DNA of 64,000 nt, from the NCBI GenBank assembly GCA_008921705.1, contig VFFE01007795.1:2558514-2622513 (forward strand). The letters run 5' to 3'. Below are positions 11,778-23,500 of the stretch, in pieces; positions within the stretch are counted from its first letter, which is position 1; the number at the start of each line of letters is the position of its first letter. Source of the DNA: Burhinus oedicnemus (lineage: Eukaryota > Chordata > Aves > Charadriiformes > Burhinidae). A model generated the notes under the pieces. That model searched no databases, had not been told where the DNA came from, and saw nothing but the letters and a program-made list of their open reading frames with translations. The position numbers were made by a program, and so were the translations under genes.

Positions 11778-14282
11778 ATTGCAACCTGATAGCAAAGAGT
11801 CATTTTGCTCTCTGTCTTGAATAATGATATACTCATTGTTATGCAATGATAGTTTGCAAAAGAACAAGGGAGGAGTGCCCAAGAGGGATGTCTGGTAGAT
11901 TGGGCAACTAGCTAGAAGGTAGTCCTGGATCTCATGGAGTAAATTGATCTGTGGGACTGAGCTCTCTGCAACGCTCTTCCTTCTTGACAGTGAGGCAAGC
12001 GGTGACTGGGATGCTGAGAGCAGTGCAATAGGATGGGAGACCCAGGAAGAGTCCTGTGGACCTGTTGATCATTCACCAAACTTAGAGCAGAAATTCCTTT
12101 CCCATATCTGGTGGAAGGAGAAGGGAGCTGCACTGAACACATCTCCATCAAAGGAAAGTAAATGCTAAGCCTGAGAAGTGTCTCAAGCTTGACTTTAAGG
12201 TACCTCTGAGAGAAGAATTCTCTGGGAAACAAAAAGAAGAACCCTGGTTGTTGTGCGAGAGCTATTGCTTAGTGAGGATTAATTTCAAACTCAGGAGTGC
12301 AATTCAGTGGGACTAATACCTGTGTTTGCAAAGTGTGTTTGGGAGTGATGGATGATTCCCAAGGATTGGGCTGGTCCTAAGAAGAAACAAATGTATTGAA
12401 TTTTCATGCTTTAAATAGATCACAAGTTGAAGATTAGTCCCTTCCCCTGTATGAATGGCACTCCTCCAATGACTACACACATACTCTGGTATTGCATATT
12501 CCAATGATGTTTTCCAACAAAATTTATTAACTTTGGAAATGCAAGCATTAACTGATGTCTGGCAGTAATACAAATGGAATTGATTCTTTACTTAGTTGAT
12601 AGCTCCTTCAGGTAATGCTGTGCTGCTCCCTGTTCTGGTTGCACAACAGAAGTAAAAGCTTTTCATTTTGCATTTGTTTCACAGCCTTTGAAGGCTATCT
12701 TTTCCTCTGTTATGGTGCTTCTTGCTAATCAACACTTTAAAATATCTTTGAATAAAAATAAATGTTATGTTTCTAAGCATTCTTCTGTTGGCATACAATG
12801 TTTCTCTGAAAAAACTATTTTTCAGAATGACTTACATGTTGCTTTTGCAGTGTACATGTATATTTGCAAAATGATGGCCCCATCTGCATGTACATTTTAA
12901 AGTCTATGTTTGAAGACTGCAGGAGCTTCTCTTCTTCATTCTAACCTCTTCCTTTTGAACTGTATGTTGAGTAGGGCTGAGCACAACTCTAGATCCAAAG
13001 ATCAGGAATTGTTTTAAACATAGGGGTTTAGTCAGGTCATTGTTTTTCCATGTTTTTTGCTCAGGGCTTATCCAGAACTCCATGATACTTCTGCAAGCAT
13101 TCAGGCTCTACTGAACTTCAGGGGTGTTCAAGTATTTGCTGGTCAATGATTTTTTAAAAATTGTACCTTTCTTTTGCCTCTTGTTTTTTTCCAATTCTAG
13201 TATCCAAAGCCCCAGCTGCTGCTTCTCTTAGCATATAATGGAAGATAGTTTTGTCTCTTTGGTCAGGTTTTGAGCTGCAACTCCCTAGTACAAACACTGA
13301 TTACCTTAGCACAGGTCTGGCAACAATAACGAATCCTAACAAATTACATAGTCTTTATCTAGACTAAAATGTTTAAGAAAATCAGTCTAGATATAATTCA
13401 CAATTTCCTGGGTATTTTCACAGCTCCATCTCTTTCAAAAATTTGAGGTTTTGAGTTTCTCTGTCTTAGACTGTCCACTGCTAAGTGATCCTTTTCTCGC
13501 ATCCTTCTTCTGAAGAGCACTTTTGCCATTATTTTGAGTCGTACTTCCATGTGTGGCAATGCTAGTCTGATTTTGTGCATGGATACATAAACGCACTGTG
13601 TTAAACCCCTTCTTCCCTCACAAGGGCTGTACAGTAGCTGTTCCTCACTGCTCATATCTTATGTGGAACCTGCATCTTAGTATTCTCCACTTGTCACTCC
13701 GTGTTTCTATTCCCATTGAGTGACTGTACAAATGGATATGGGAATGCTGGAAGCTTAAGGGAAAAATGCATTAGAGGAGCACAGGTTAACATTCAGTGAG
13801 CTTACAGATACACTGTAATTAACTGTTAATTAGCATGTTTTCAGCAATGGAAACACTGAAAGAAGAAACTTGTAGTAGTAGTATTGCCATAGTACATTAA
13901 GAATCTCATAAAGGAACAGAACCTGTTGTGCTAGATTCCTTAGCTTGGTCTCTAACTCAGATAAATAAGCAAATTTGAATGGCGGTCTCTTGAACTGGCT
14001 TTCCCTTAAATAACCAGATTGTGGAAAAGCAGCCATTAACCCTCATTCGGGTCAGGAATAAACAAGATTTTTCAACCATTCTCAGTGGAGAAAATGGAAT
14101 ACACTTGTCTTGCTCAGAGCAGGATGTTCTGTGTAAGCACATCACACCGAGCATATCTCTAAACCCCCCCCCATTGCTTTTGGTCCCTCTTTCAGTCCTT
14201 CATCTGAGAATCATGCTTCTCAGCTGACTGCAGAGTGCCTCTGCAGTTGTGTTCCCGAGTCTGCCAAGAGCAAAAGTGACCC
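11778..14282. other. Intergenic DNA without recognised features
   Basis: This AT-rich stretch has no frame resembling a known protein and no repeat that I can name. Short frames at 11912-12232 (-) and 13398-13655 (-) have no domain-like features and are taken as chance. Confidence 0.6.
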
Positions 14283-14382
14283 TGAGCAATCTGACCCAAC
14301 TACTAAATTAGTTCTGCTTCAAGTAGTGAGGTGGACCAGATCATGTACAAAAGTTCCTTCCAACCTAAATATTTTATGACCA
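14283..14382 (+). mobile_element. Degraded CR1 3' end (sense)
   Basis: About 100 bases resemble the end of CR1: gagcaatctgacccaac, then gtggaccagatcatg, then gttccttccaacctaaat and the decayed octamer ttttatgac. This is an old, diverged fragment. Confidence 0.65.
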
Positions 14383-14449
14383 TGTGAAAAATAAGGACCC
14401 TATTCAGTCCCACTGACAATCAAAGAATTGGTAAGAAACAACACACAGG

Positions 14450-15720
14450 TGCAGACAGAATAGAGAAGGAAACAATGAGACAATGTAGTGGTCAGCACCA
14501 TCAGAGGCGGTTTTAGTTTGTCAACCATCTACTTGATACCAATTTTTGGGGTACATTTTCTAGCAAAAGGGAGGACAGGATTTAAAGAAGAATAATGAGA
14601 CAGCTTGGTGCACTTCTAAGGGAGTTTTTGACCTGCAGGAAGGTCAGCTTGAGGACAAAGCCTTCCACCCAGCTTCTTGTGTGAAAATTTTACAAATAAA
14701 GGCAGAGTTGAGCACTGAGTTGACCTGATGTGGAAGGTGGCCTTTTGGCAGTGAATGAGAGTGGGAGGAAGTCTTCTTCAAAATGAGGAAGGGCATTTTA
14801 TGTTGGGCCCTAGAGAAGGGCGAAAGTTGGTAGATGGACAGAAACAGCTAGATGAATGACCTTTGCAAAAACATTCTACAGGAGTCCAAACAGATCAAAA
14901 TGGTGTTGGTCATTCAGGAAACAGAACAGACACAAGAAAAAAATGTTTAGCTGTGTGGATAGATGGGAAATACTATGCTTTGAAGCTGCTGTACAAGAAG
15001 AAGTCTGCAAGAGAGCTAGCTATGTGAGAGAATCCAGAGAGATATTGAAGACTAAGGCATCAACCAAGCTGTAGGCCTTGGAGACAGATGGATATTGATA
15101 TTGAAGAGAGAGAGATGGGTGCCAAGAGGCTCTGGAGGAGGATAAAACCATCTTGTCCATTAGCTGCCTGCAGATGGTAAGATTTTAATTTGGATCGGGA
15201 CTAATGGCTGCAGTAGAAATAAAACAGTGAGTCATGAGATAAATATACATTTATTGACACAATTACCTACAAAGAGAGGGAGTCTTTCACTGAATATGCT
15301 AATGATCAAGTCCAAGAGATAAGAGAACTGGCAGTCATGCTAGTGAAGAGAGCAGACTTCAAGGAGTCCCTTGTAGATTGTGATAAAGGCTAACGAAGCT
15401 GAGATGGATATCTTAATTCTGAGCTTCTCCTACGAAAGAAACTTTGAAAGAAACCTTGACAAAGCACTTTCAGCGGAGTGCCCAAATCAGAGTATGCAAT
15501 AGAGCTAAGCGAAGGAAGTCCCCGGCGTCCCTCATTCTTCAGGGAGCTGAGAGATGAAAAGGAAGTAGAAAGAGGAATGGGCTTACACATGGGTGCGTAA
15601 CTAATGCATGATTATATTGCAAGGAGAAAGAAATAAAGTGATAAGAAAGGGAAAGGATGAAAATTAACATATGGGAGACCAAACAAGATGAAACCAGTGC
15701 GGGTGTGAAAGGCGGCAAAT
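14450..15720. other. Unassigned purine-rich stretch, possibly an ancient repeat
   Basis: The plus strand is conspicuously rich in A and G over about 1.2 kb, unlike the T-rich neighbouring DNA. It contains phrases such as gatgtggaaggtgg and atattgaagagagagaga. The texture resembles old amniote interspersed repeats, but I cannot assign a family. No intact frame is present; the longest ones (14856-15074 + and 15390-15590 -) look like chance. Confidence 0.3.
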
Positions 15721-16780
15721 GACAATTTCATCTCTCAAAGCAATTCACTTATGCTGATGCATTTTTAATGTGTGGCCTTCTTCCTGGTATTCACCTTAAT
15801 ACTCAGTTGTACTCTTACTAAATTCAAAGAAAGGGACCACCTTCATGTCCATTTCTGCTATGCCTATACAGCTTTCCAGACCCAGATATGACTACAATGA
15901 CTTGTGTTCTGACTGCAGTTTTACTTTCTCATCTTTATGCACATTTATATAGAGTCACAACAAACTCTCCCAACTTTGAAGGAAATCAGTATGTCTTGAG
16001 ACTAGCAAACTTGGTTTTCCATGGTAAAAAGTACAGTATGTGTTAATCTAGCCAAATGAATTTTTAATTTGAGAAGTCAGAAACAAGTTATGATGACATT
16101 TTATGACAGAGACAAAAAAGACTAAACATCCTTTCCTCCTTCAGAGTAGCAAATCGCTTCCATGTGAGCATCTCATTCATCTGTTTCAAATAAACAATAT
16201 GTATTTCCTCAAAATGTTTTATAAAGTGTTCGAATACAACAAATGTCTTAAAAATCACCTCAACGGGATCAAATGTTGCAGGCATTAAGTGAAACATAAT
16301 TTTTTTTCTCTTCAAGTAATACCACGCATTATACACTTGTCCAGTTAATAAGACCAATCAAAACACTTTTGACATCCACAGAATTCTTTCAGTTTATAAA
16401 TCTGCACACATGTGGATGCTGAACATTTGCTACCATTGGTAAGACTGTAATTAATGTTTGGCTTTATCCCGTGATGAATATAAATGTGTTATGTGTTGGA
16501 AGGCAAAGGCATCTCATCTTGAAAGTGGTGCATTTTTCACTAACAGTAAAAATCTGGTCCATGGGTATTAGGGCAGCTTAATGGTGCCCATGGGCCAGTG
16601 TTTCCTTTATATTTACACTGTGCAACCGCAGGAACAGAAAAAAAACAACTATAGAGAATACGTGTGCTCTGTATCAAATTTTCAACAGTCCTCAAATTGT
16701 ACCGACAATCTCGGGTGGCTCAGAAAAAGCTTTAAGGGTGAGGAAAAAAAAAAATAATTATAAAAAACCGCTCTTTTCTC
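15721..16780. other. Intergenic DNA upstream of the TBC1D15 CpG island
   Basis: Ordinary AT-rich sequence with no recognised gene or repeat. Base composition changes abruptly at about 16780. Confidence 0.5.
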
Positions 16781-16831
16781 CTTACTGCCATACTTGCAGG
16801 GGTCACTATCGCTCCTGTGGCCGTGGAGGCC

Positions 16832-16859
16832 TGTCCCTGTCCCCGTCCCCGTCCCCGTC
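16832..16859 (+). repeat. Hexamer microsatellite (YGTCCC)n
   Basis: About 4.7 units of a six-base motif: two tgtccc followed by cgtccc units, at the left edge of the CpG island. The complement is G-rich. Confidence 0.85.
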
Positions 16860-17003
16860 GCAGGTGCGTTGGCTGCTCTGCAGTGCCCCTGCTGGATGCA
16901 CGTTCCACTGCTGCTTTCTCCTCCGCTGCCTCCTTCCCCTCACAACTCTCTTCGAAACCTACCCGGCGTTACCGCGGGCAGCGCCACGCCGGGCCGGGGT
17001 CGG

Positions 17004-17074
17004 GCCGCGGGGCCCGCCCCACCGCCTCAGGGCCGAGCCGCGGGGCCCGCCCCACCGCCTCAGGGCCGAGCCGC
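17004..17074 (+). repeat. Perfect 33-bp tandem duplication in the CpG island
   Basis: The 33 bases at 17004-17036 are repeated without mismatch at 17037-17069, and a third copy begins (gccgc). The unit contains gccgcggggcccgcccc followed by accgcctcagggccga. It includes GC-box-like sequence, so the duplication also doubles potential Sp-family sites. Confidence 0.95.
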
Positions 17075-17510
17075 TTCCCCGCCGCGGGGCACCGGCCAGT
17101 CTCGCAGGGAGCCGCGTGCGGGGGATTCAAAATGAGTCAAAAGACCAAGGAAAAAGAGCGCGGCCTTTGGGGGAAAAAAAAAAATAAAAAAAAGAAATAA
17201 AATCACCATTTTCTCCTCTTGCCTGGCGGCGGGCGCTGAGTAAAACCGGCCGCCGCCTCCCGCGTAGGCCCCCGCGCGGCGGGAGGCGGGGCTCTCCCGC
17301 CTCGCCCCGCCCCCGTGGCCGGAGCCCCGCCCCCCAGCTAGGCCCGGCCGTTCACACCGGTCTCGGTCCGCGGCGCCCTTCCCTGCCCGGGCGGGTCGGT
17401 CTGAGCGCGCCTGCGCCGCCCCGCCGGCCGCGGAGGGGCTGACGGGGCTTGTTGTGGAGCGGCGGGGGAAGCACGTGAAGAGCGCAACGTCATCATAAAC
17501 ACTCGTAGGC

Positions 17511-17522
17511 AACATGGCGGCG
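17511..17522 (+). promoter_or_regulatory. TBC1D15: YY1-like site overlapping the TBC1D15 start codon
   Basis: The bases aacatggcggcg match the AAnATGGCGGC form of the YY1 consensus and contain the start ATG. YY1 sites just inside the 5' end, overlapping the ATG, are a known architecture of TATA-less promoters. Binding here is inferred. Confidence 0.5.
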
Positions 17523-17537
17523 CCTCCGAGCGGCAAG
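17514..17537 (+). CDS. TBC1D15: TBC1D15 coding exon 1 (residues 1-8)
   Basis: It encodes MAAPPSGK and ends with donor AAG|gtaacg, phase 0. The ATG lies in the CpG island in context aacATGG. The human start (MAAAGVVSGK) is two residues longer, so this exon shows normal N-terminal variation. Confidence 0.92.
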
Positions 17538-20500
17538 GTAACGGGGGCGGGCTGGGCCCGGGTCCCGCGCCGGCGGCGATGGCTGCCGTTCTCTCTCCTC
17601 GGGGACGGACACGCTGTGTCCGGCTCTGGGGTCGCTCCCGTTGGCGGGAGCCGGGGGAAGGGGCGGCCGGGCAGCTGTGTGGCCGGGCGGGGGCCTTTCC
17701 TCCCCGCGGTGCGCGGGTGCGGGGTCTCCTCACGGAGCTCTGCGGACGCGGGCCGGCCCGCTCTCGGGCGGGCCTGGCGGTGGCGGGAGGCCGTGGGCCC
17801 TCTGCGCCGCCCTGCTTGGGGCGCGGGAGGGGGTCGCGGCCGGCAGGTGGGACTCGGGCCCTGCCCGGGGCGGGTGCGACGGCTCCTCGCAGCGCCTCCG
17901 GCTCGGCCCGGCCCGGCCCGCGTCCTACGCCACCCCGGCTCGCCTCCGGGCTGCGCGGAGAGGCCGCTGTCCGCCGGAGGCAGGCCGCCCCGGGGCCGGG
18001 GGCTGGTCTCCGCAGAGCCGGCTCTGAGGCTGAGCCGGAGGAACGAGGCTTGTCCCGGCTACGTGGCCGCGTGTCCCTGAGGGGCTCGTAGACGTTACTG
18101 GCCTTTCTGATGGCCTGCGCGCAGGTGGTGTGCGGGTGCCTGCCCCGGGGTGCATACAAAGCCTCGTCAGTTGGATAATTTGGTAACGTAAAGATTTTCT
18201 TACATGCTGCCGAGCCTTGCCGAGTGTTCCTGAATGAAACAGTAGAGCTTGACAAGGATTCAAATGTCTGTCCTGGTTTGAGGTCATAGGAGGGAAGGTA
18301 TTTGGAACCGTCTCTGCCTCCCTCCTCCCCCACCAACAGACCCGAGGTGTGTCCGTATGGCGTATTGTAGAAATATATTTATTCCATGACTCCGTTTTCT
18401 AAAAGTGTTACTAAGTAATGCCGGCCTCCTGAACATGTGGATCCTTTATCTAGGGTTTTAAAATCTTGGTGTAGAGTCAGGCTGTATGTGGCCAGGGTTA
18501 GAGTGTGATAGTCTTCAGCCTCACTTTTCCAGCATATGGCAGCAAATGACTATTTCAGTTGAGGAGTGCATTTAGCTAGCAGGAAGATTCAGTAGAGATC
18601 TCGCTTGTGTCAGTTTACCATACCCGTTTCAACGAGGACTGGTGGAGCAGGCAGTTTGTTCAGCTGGAGTTGGTACAACTTAAAGTTCTTTAGTGCTGTT
18701 AGGTGCTGTAAATGTAAAGATAGCCATACTGTCGTCCCAGCTGTTTCCAGCTACGCGCGTCTAGTTTCCGTGTATACAGAGAAAAGTTACTCTGCTGGTT
18801 TTGTCCATTTTAAGCTCAGTCCAGCAGTTTATTGGATGATGGTAAATATTTTCATTTTGCAGCATTGTTTTTTTTTCCATATAGGTTTATATCAAGATCT
18901 TCTTCAGGAAGTTTTTCCTGAAAGCAGCTATATTATCATAGTTTAAATGAGATGCTGAAACTGTTGTGGATTAGTTGTTTGTAAATTTGCTATGCATTCG
19001 TTGTTCCTTTTTTAAAAAAAAAAAAGTCTGTTAGCTTGAGACTGAATCTCTAAAACATTGCAAAACTCGCATTTCGGTTACTCTGCGTCCACAATACTAA
19101 TGCAACTCGTTAATGCAACTTCTAATTCAGTAACATTCTTTGCTGTGTCTCTTCCAATACAGAGGAGAAAAACAGTAGTTATGTTTTCCCAAACTTCGTG
19201 AATGGCTTGGCTGGTTTGAAGTTTCACTGCTCTCAGTAGGAGCAGTTCCGTCCTTCTCTAGATCTCCCCACCTGTGTGTTACACTTCTGCTTGCTTGGAT
19301 ACTGTACTCATTTGATCTCTCAGTGATTTGATTTACCAAGCTGAAATACTACAAAAATCTGTGTGTGCTTATTTTTGGCTGGGTTGGTTTTCTGTTGGTC
19401 TAGGGAGCACATTGGATCACCAGTTGTTCCTTTAGATGGCAGCAGGATTTTAGAAGGGCTCACAAACTAGTGAAGTTTCATTCCGGGTGGAATAAATGTA
19501 GTGTAAGTTGGTAGAGACCCAACATTCTCACTTAAGGCATTTTGCACTTCGATGTGTTTCCAAGCTATGGGTGTCATAAATTAATGGCACTTTTCTTTCT
19601 GGCTGTGCAGTGTTGTAATGAGGTTTTTCAGGTGGTAGACTTCTCAGAGAGTAGTAGGCATTAGTTTGTGGGGTCCTTTAGTCTCACTTGTCAGATCTTA
19701 TCACGTGAAAGTAACGTATTTTAATGTATATGTTCTTTTCTGCAAAATATTATGCAAAGTAATTCCCATGGAATGCACATGGCAATATATTAAGCAGCTG
19801 TGATAGCCTGTGTTGTCTCAGCTTTCATGAAATCCTGTTTCAGCAAACCATATAAGGTTGTGCTTTCTATTATATTTTTACCCTGTTTGCCTTCCACTTC
19901 TCTATTGCTTTTTTTATTTCCCAGACATCATTAATATCAGTGGATTCACAGCTCAGCTGTTTCATATTGTCTCTAGTTTCTGCTCCATATGTTAGTGGGA
20001 TATGAATTATAAATTTGGCTACCTCATGTAACTGTATGTACTACTTTACTTGGATTTTTGTCCTATTTGTTTTTTCTTACTGTTACGTATCTTGGAAGGG
20101 TCTTTTCAGGGTTTTTCTCTGTATAGTTAACTCAGTTTGGGAGAACTTAAGTTAATGCTGTTGAGTTCTGGAGTCATGACTCATTCTTTATTAATGACCA
20201 TCTGCACTAGAACAGTGTGAGCTTCAGTTTTTTGCCCTTTCATAGAGTTGCCATTTTTTTCTGCAAGTAACTTGGCAGTAAGGTCTTTCATTTTCAGTAC
20301 TTTTAACTTTACACATGAAAGCAGGTATATTTTCTCTCTTCTTGTTGCTTAGCAAATAGCAGATTGTTTTCCTTATTTCAGAGAAACAACTCTGGACTCA
20401 CCCTTATAGCAGAAAACCATGTTAGAAAATGAGGTAAAAAGTTATGTATGGGGAGAAGGACAAACTTCAATTTTAGTCTATTGGTGTATCGGCTGTTATT

Positions 20501-23500
20501 ACAGCAAGTCTAAAGACAGTAATGATTTTTGGTTTATGCTCTTGGAGTTCAGAGTACCTTCAGCACATGGGCTGTTAGATCTTTCTCAAATTACTAATTG
20601 GCACATGGGCTGTCAGAGAAGTTATTTTTCACTTGCTGGTGCCCTTGGTCTTGAAATTAAAGCTTCAGAGCTTTAACTGGCCAAACATCTGAGCTTCGGG
20701 TCTAAGCTCAGATGTTTGGCCAGTTCAGCAACCAGAAGGGTTCAAGTAGCACTGTAGCTACTACTAAACAATGTTGTAAATGCTGTAGTGTTGAGGGGTG
20801 GGGTGTGTGTTTGCTGTTAAGGGTTTTTGTTTTTATAGCCAGGACCAGCAAAGAGGTTTAAAATACGGTCTGTTAAAATTAGCTTTGCATCCTTCAGGTA
20901 GTTTGTTGGCACATATATAATGGATTATTTTAGATGTATATATATTCTGTGCTGTAGGCAATGTCTTGCTGCACCTTCTACTAGTTAAATTTGGGGGCAC
21001 AGACACTCCTATACTGTGCATTTTATTAAGCACTTGATTTAAAATCTTCATTATAACTTTTTCAGCCTTTATCATTTACTATATACAGAATCATAATCCT
21101 TTTTAAATATATTGTACTTCATAGGTTTTCTTTGTGAACAGAAGCCTTTACCTGTTTTTGCCTCTTTTGAATTTAATTAAGGTTTCATTATGCTTGAATG
21201 TAAAGCACTTCACTGATAATTCTGAAATTTCCATATATTCTTTCTGTTTTCTGTTCATTAGCTTTTTCTTGCAGAAGTGTTCACAGCAGAAATAATGTGT
21301 TACCACCTCAAGCTCTTAATCTCGGTACCCTCAATAGACTTGTATTTTTACTGATATCCCACTATTCTGGCATAAGTAGCAGAAGTACTTTATGGTTCAA
21401 GAAATCTTCAGTGCATATAAGGCAGAACTTGAAAAACTTACTGTTGTCAAGCAGGAAACCTTTCTTATGATAAGTGGTACCCAATGTTGTGAGCTTTTTC
21501 ATATTTGTCACAACGTGAACAATTTATTTTCCCCCGCTTAGAAACTTGATGTTTGTGAGACTTTTAGTCTTTTGAGACTAGCAGGGGCTGAAATTTTACT
21601 GTCTTTAAGAAAAAATGTTGAGCTGTAGCCTCGGTGAACAAACGACATATAAGGATATGGCTTTACCCTTTTATTAACATTCAGATGCCAGAAGTTGTAG
21701 AATATCTTCTGTGGAGCAGAAGATCATGGTGGTCAAGTAATGTTAGCTTAATGCTTTGCAGAGCACTCATGTGCCCATATCTGGTCGTTGACAGCAAACT
21801 ATTGATGTAGTAGGTAGTTGGAAGTGCCCAGTCACAGTTTAGCAGTGGATGTGTGAATAAGCTCTAGGGAAACCTTAGCTATTCCAAAGGGGGAGGTGGA
21901 AATTAAAGCAACATAATGCAGATTTTTAAATTGAGTTATGTTTCTTCTAACTTAAAGCACAGCTCTACACTAACATGCTTTCTTTTGTGGATGTAAGGTC
22001 TCTCAGGACAACATGTGCCTAAATTGAATTTATTTTATTGGCCTGTAGTTGTTTCCTTGCTGTGTTGCATCTTCTGTTAGGTTTACCTTCTGTCAGAACC
22101 TGAAAATAAGATGCTGTGCAGCTGCTATATCTGTTGTTAATGTTTGCAGACAGACCCATTTTTCCTTAATTTGTAGTCCGTGGAGCATTCAGACTTTCTT
22201 ACTCAGTCACTTTCTTATGAGCACACCTGCTTGCTGCTTCAACTGTTGAATCCAGTGAGGTCCTTTACTTGATTCTCTAATGTGAGGCAAAAATGAAGTA
22301 ACTGCTATTGAAAAGTTGTTAGAATCAGGATTTGCACTGTGCCATAATTACTTAATGACCCCAGAGCAGTGGCTGATTTTGCTATGTAAGTGTTGCAAGC
22401 TGCGTCTGTCACAAGAAGCTGGGTGGCATCTTGGCAGAGTGATGCTGGGCCTGAGCTGTACTCTCGGGCAGAAAAGGAGAGTGAGTTGGATAGGAACATG
22501 GGGAGAGAGTATGAAGTGTCTAAAACATGGGACTTACCTAACCAGCTAGGACAGTTGCAGTGCTTCTCCATTCTCTCAGATGTCCTGTGTTTCGCACGTT
22601 GTTGGTGTGTGATGGGTAAGAGCAAGAGTATAAAATATGAATGTAAGTGCATGTGACATCAGCTAGTACTTAGGTGCCCAGCACAGGCAGGGTGGGAAAT
22701 ACATGGGTGAGGAGAGCAGGACCACCCTGTTCTGTGGTAGCCCCAGATCCTAGCTCTCCTTTTTTGTTGCTTACACTGCATTTTATTTGGGTGCTGTGCT
22801 GTCATCTCTCACTAGCTGGTAGCACAGGGCTGTAAATTGCTGTCAAATGGCAAGCATTTAATCCCAAAACTTTGCTTGTGTTCTGGCATATATTGTGATT
22901 GTTGATGTGGTATGCTGAAGGCCTTCTGCTCACGTATGACCCTGGCAACAAACAGCTACAAACATTGCCTGTTGATTGTTCATTGTAAGCAGCATAATAA
23001 GCTGGAGATAGAGTTGTCCATGCTGTGTCCTTACAGTATTAAGAATAATACCGTTTATTTTTCAGAAAATGTTACTGGGACAGCAGTGGAACTTTAGAAA
23101 GTTATTTTCTGCTGGAAATGGAATATAAATACTTGAACAGTTTTCCAGTGCCTTAACTAGTGTGTGCCGTGGCATGTAAACTGAGCCTATATCCTGCTGC
23201 TTCCCTCTTTTTTTTTTTTTTTTTATAGTCGGTGGGTAGACAACTATTCCTTTGTGCAGCTTTCCTGAATTTTGTGCTGTGGTTCCCTGTTTTTACAGAC
23301 CCTCCATCAGTATATGAGATCGAATAGCTGTGGTCTCTGTGTGGCACAGCACTTTTAGTGACTGATTAGAATGAATTGTGAATTTGCCTTTGACTTCTGT
23401 AGTGCCTATGGGGGAAAAAAACCCCACGTCAAGGTAGCTTAGCAGCATTTGTAAACTCTTGCATCAATCTTTAGCTTTTGGTAGGATTCTGAATCAAATA

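Larger units (their letters stand above)
16780..18150. promoter_or_regulatory. TBC1D15: CpG island and promoter of TBC1D15
   Basis: GC and CpG content rise sharply here, densest at about 16,950-18,080, and surround the first coding exon. GC boxes (cccgccc and its complement) cluster at 17,290-17,345 and around 17,020-17,060. An E-box CACGTG lies at 17472-17477, a CRE-like ACGTCA at 17487-17492 and an AP-1 consensus TGAGTCA at 17133-17139. No TATA box is evident, as expected for a housekeeping CpG-island promoter. An unusual A-rich tract (about 17172-17202) interrupts the island. The transcription start was not determined; it should lie upstream of 17514. Whether an antisense transcript starts here cannot be judged. 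Confidence 0.8.

Noticed and set aside
16738..18091. Several plus-strand frames of 110-190 codons in the CpG island
   Set aside because: They are composition artefacts. Only the first eight codons from 17514 are used as exon 1, since a good donor follows and exon 2 continues the known protein.
17338..18336. Long open frame on the minus strand (332 codons) over the TBC1D15 promoter
   Set aside because: The translation is dominated by Arg, Pro, Ala and Gly as expected from CpG-island DNA. Overlapping long frames exist on the other strand, and no domain is visible.
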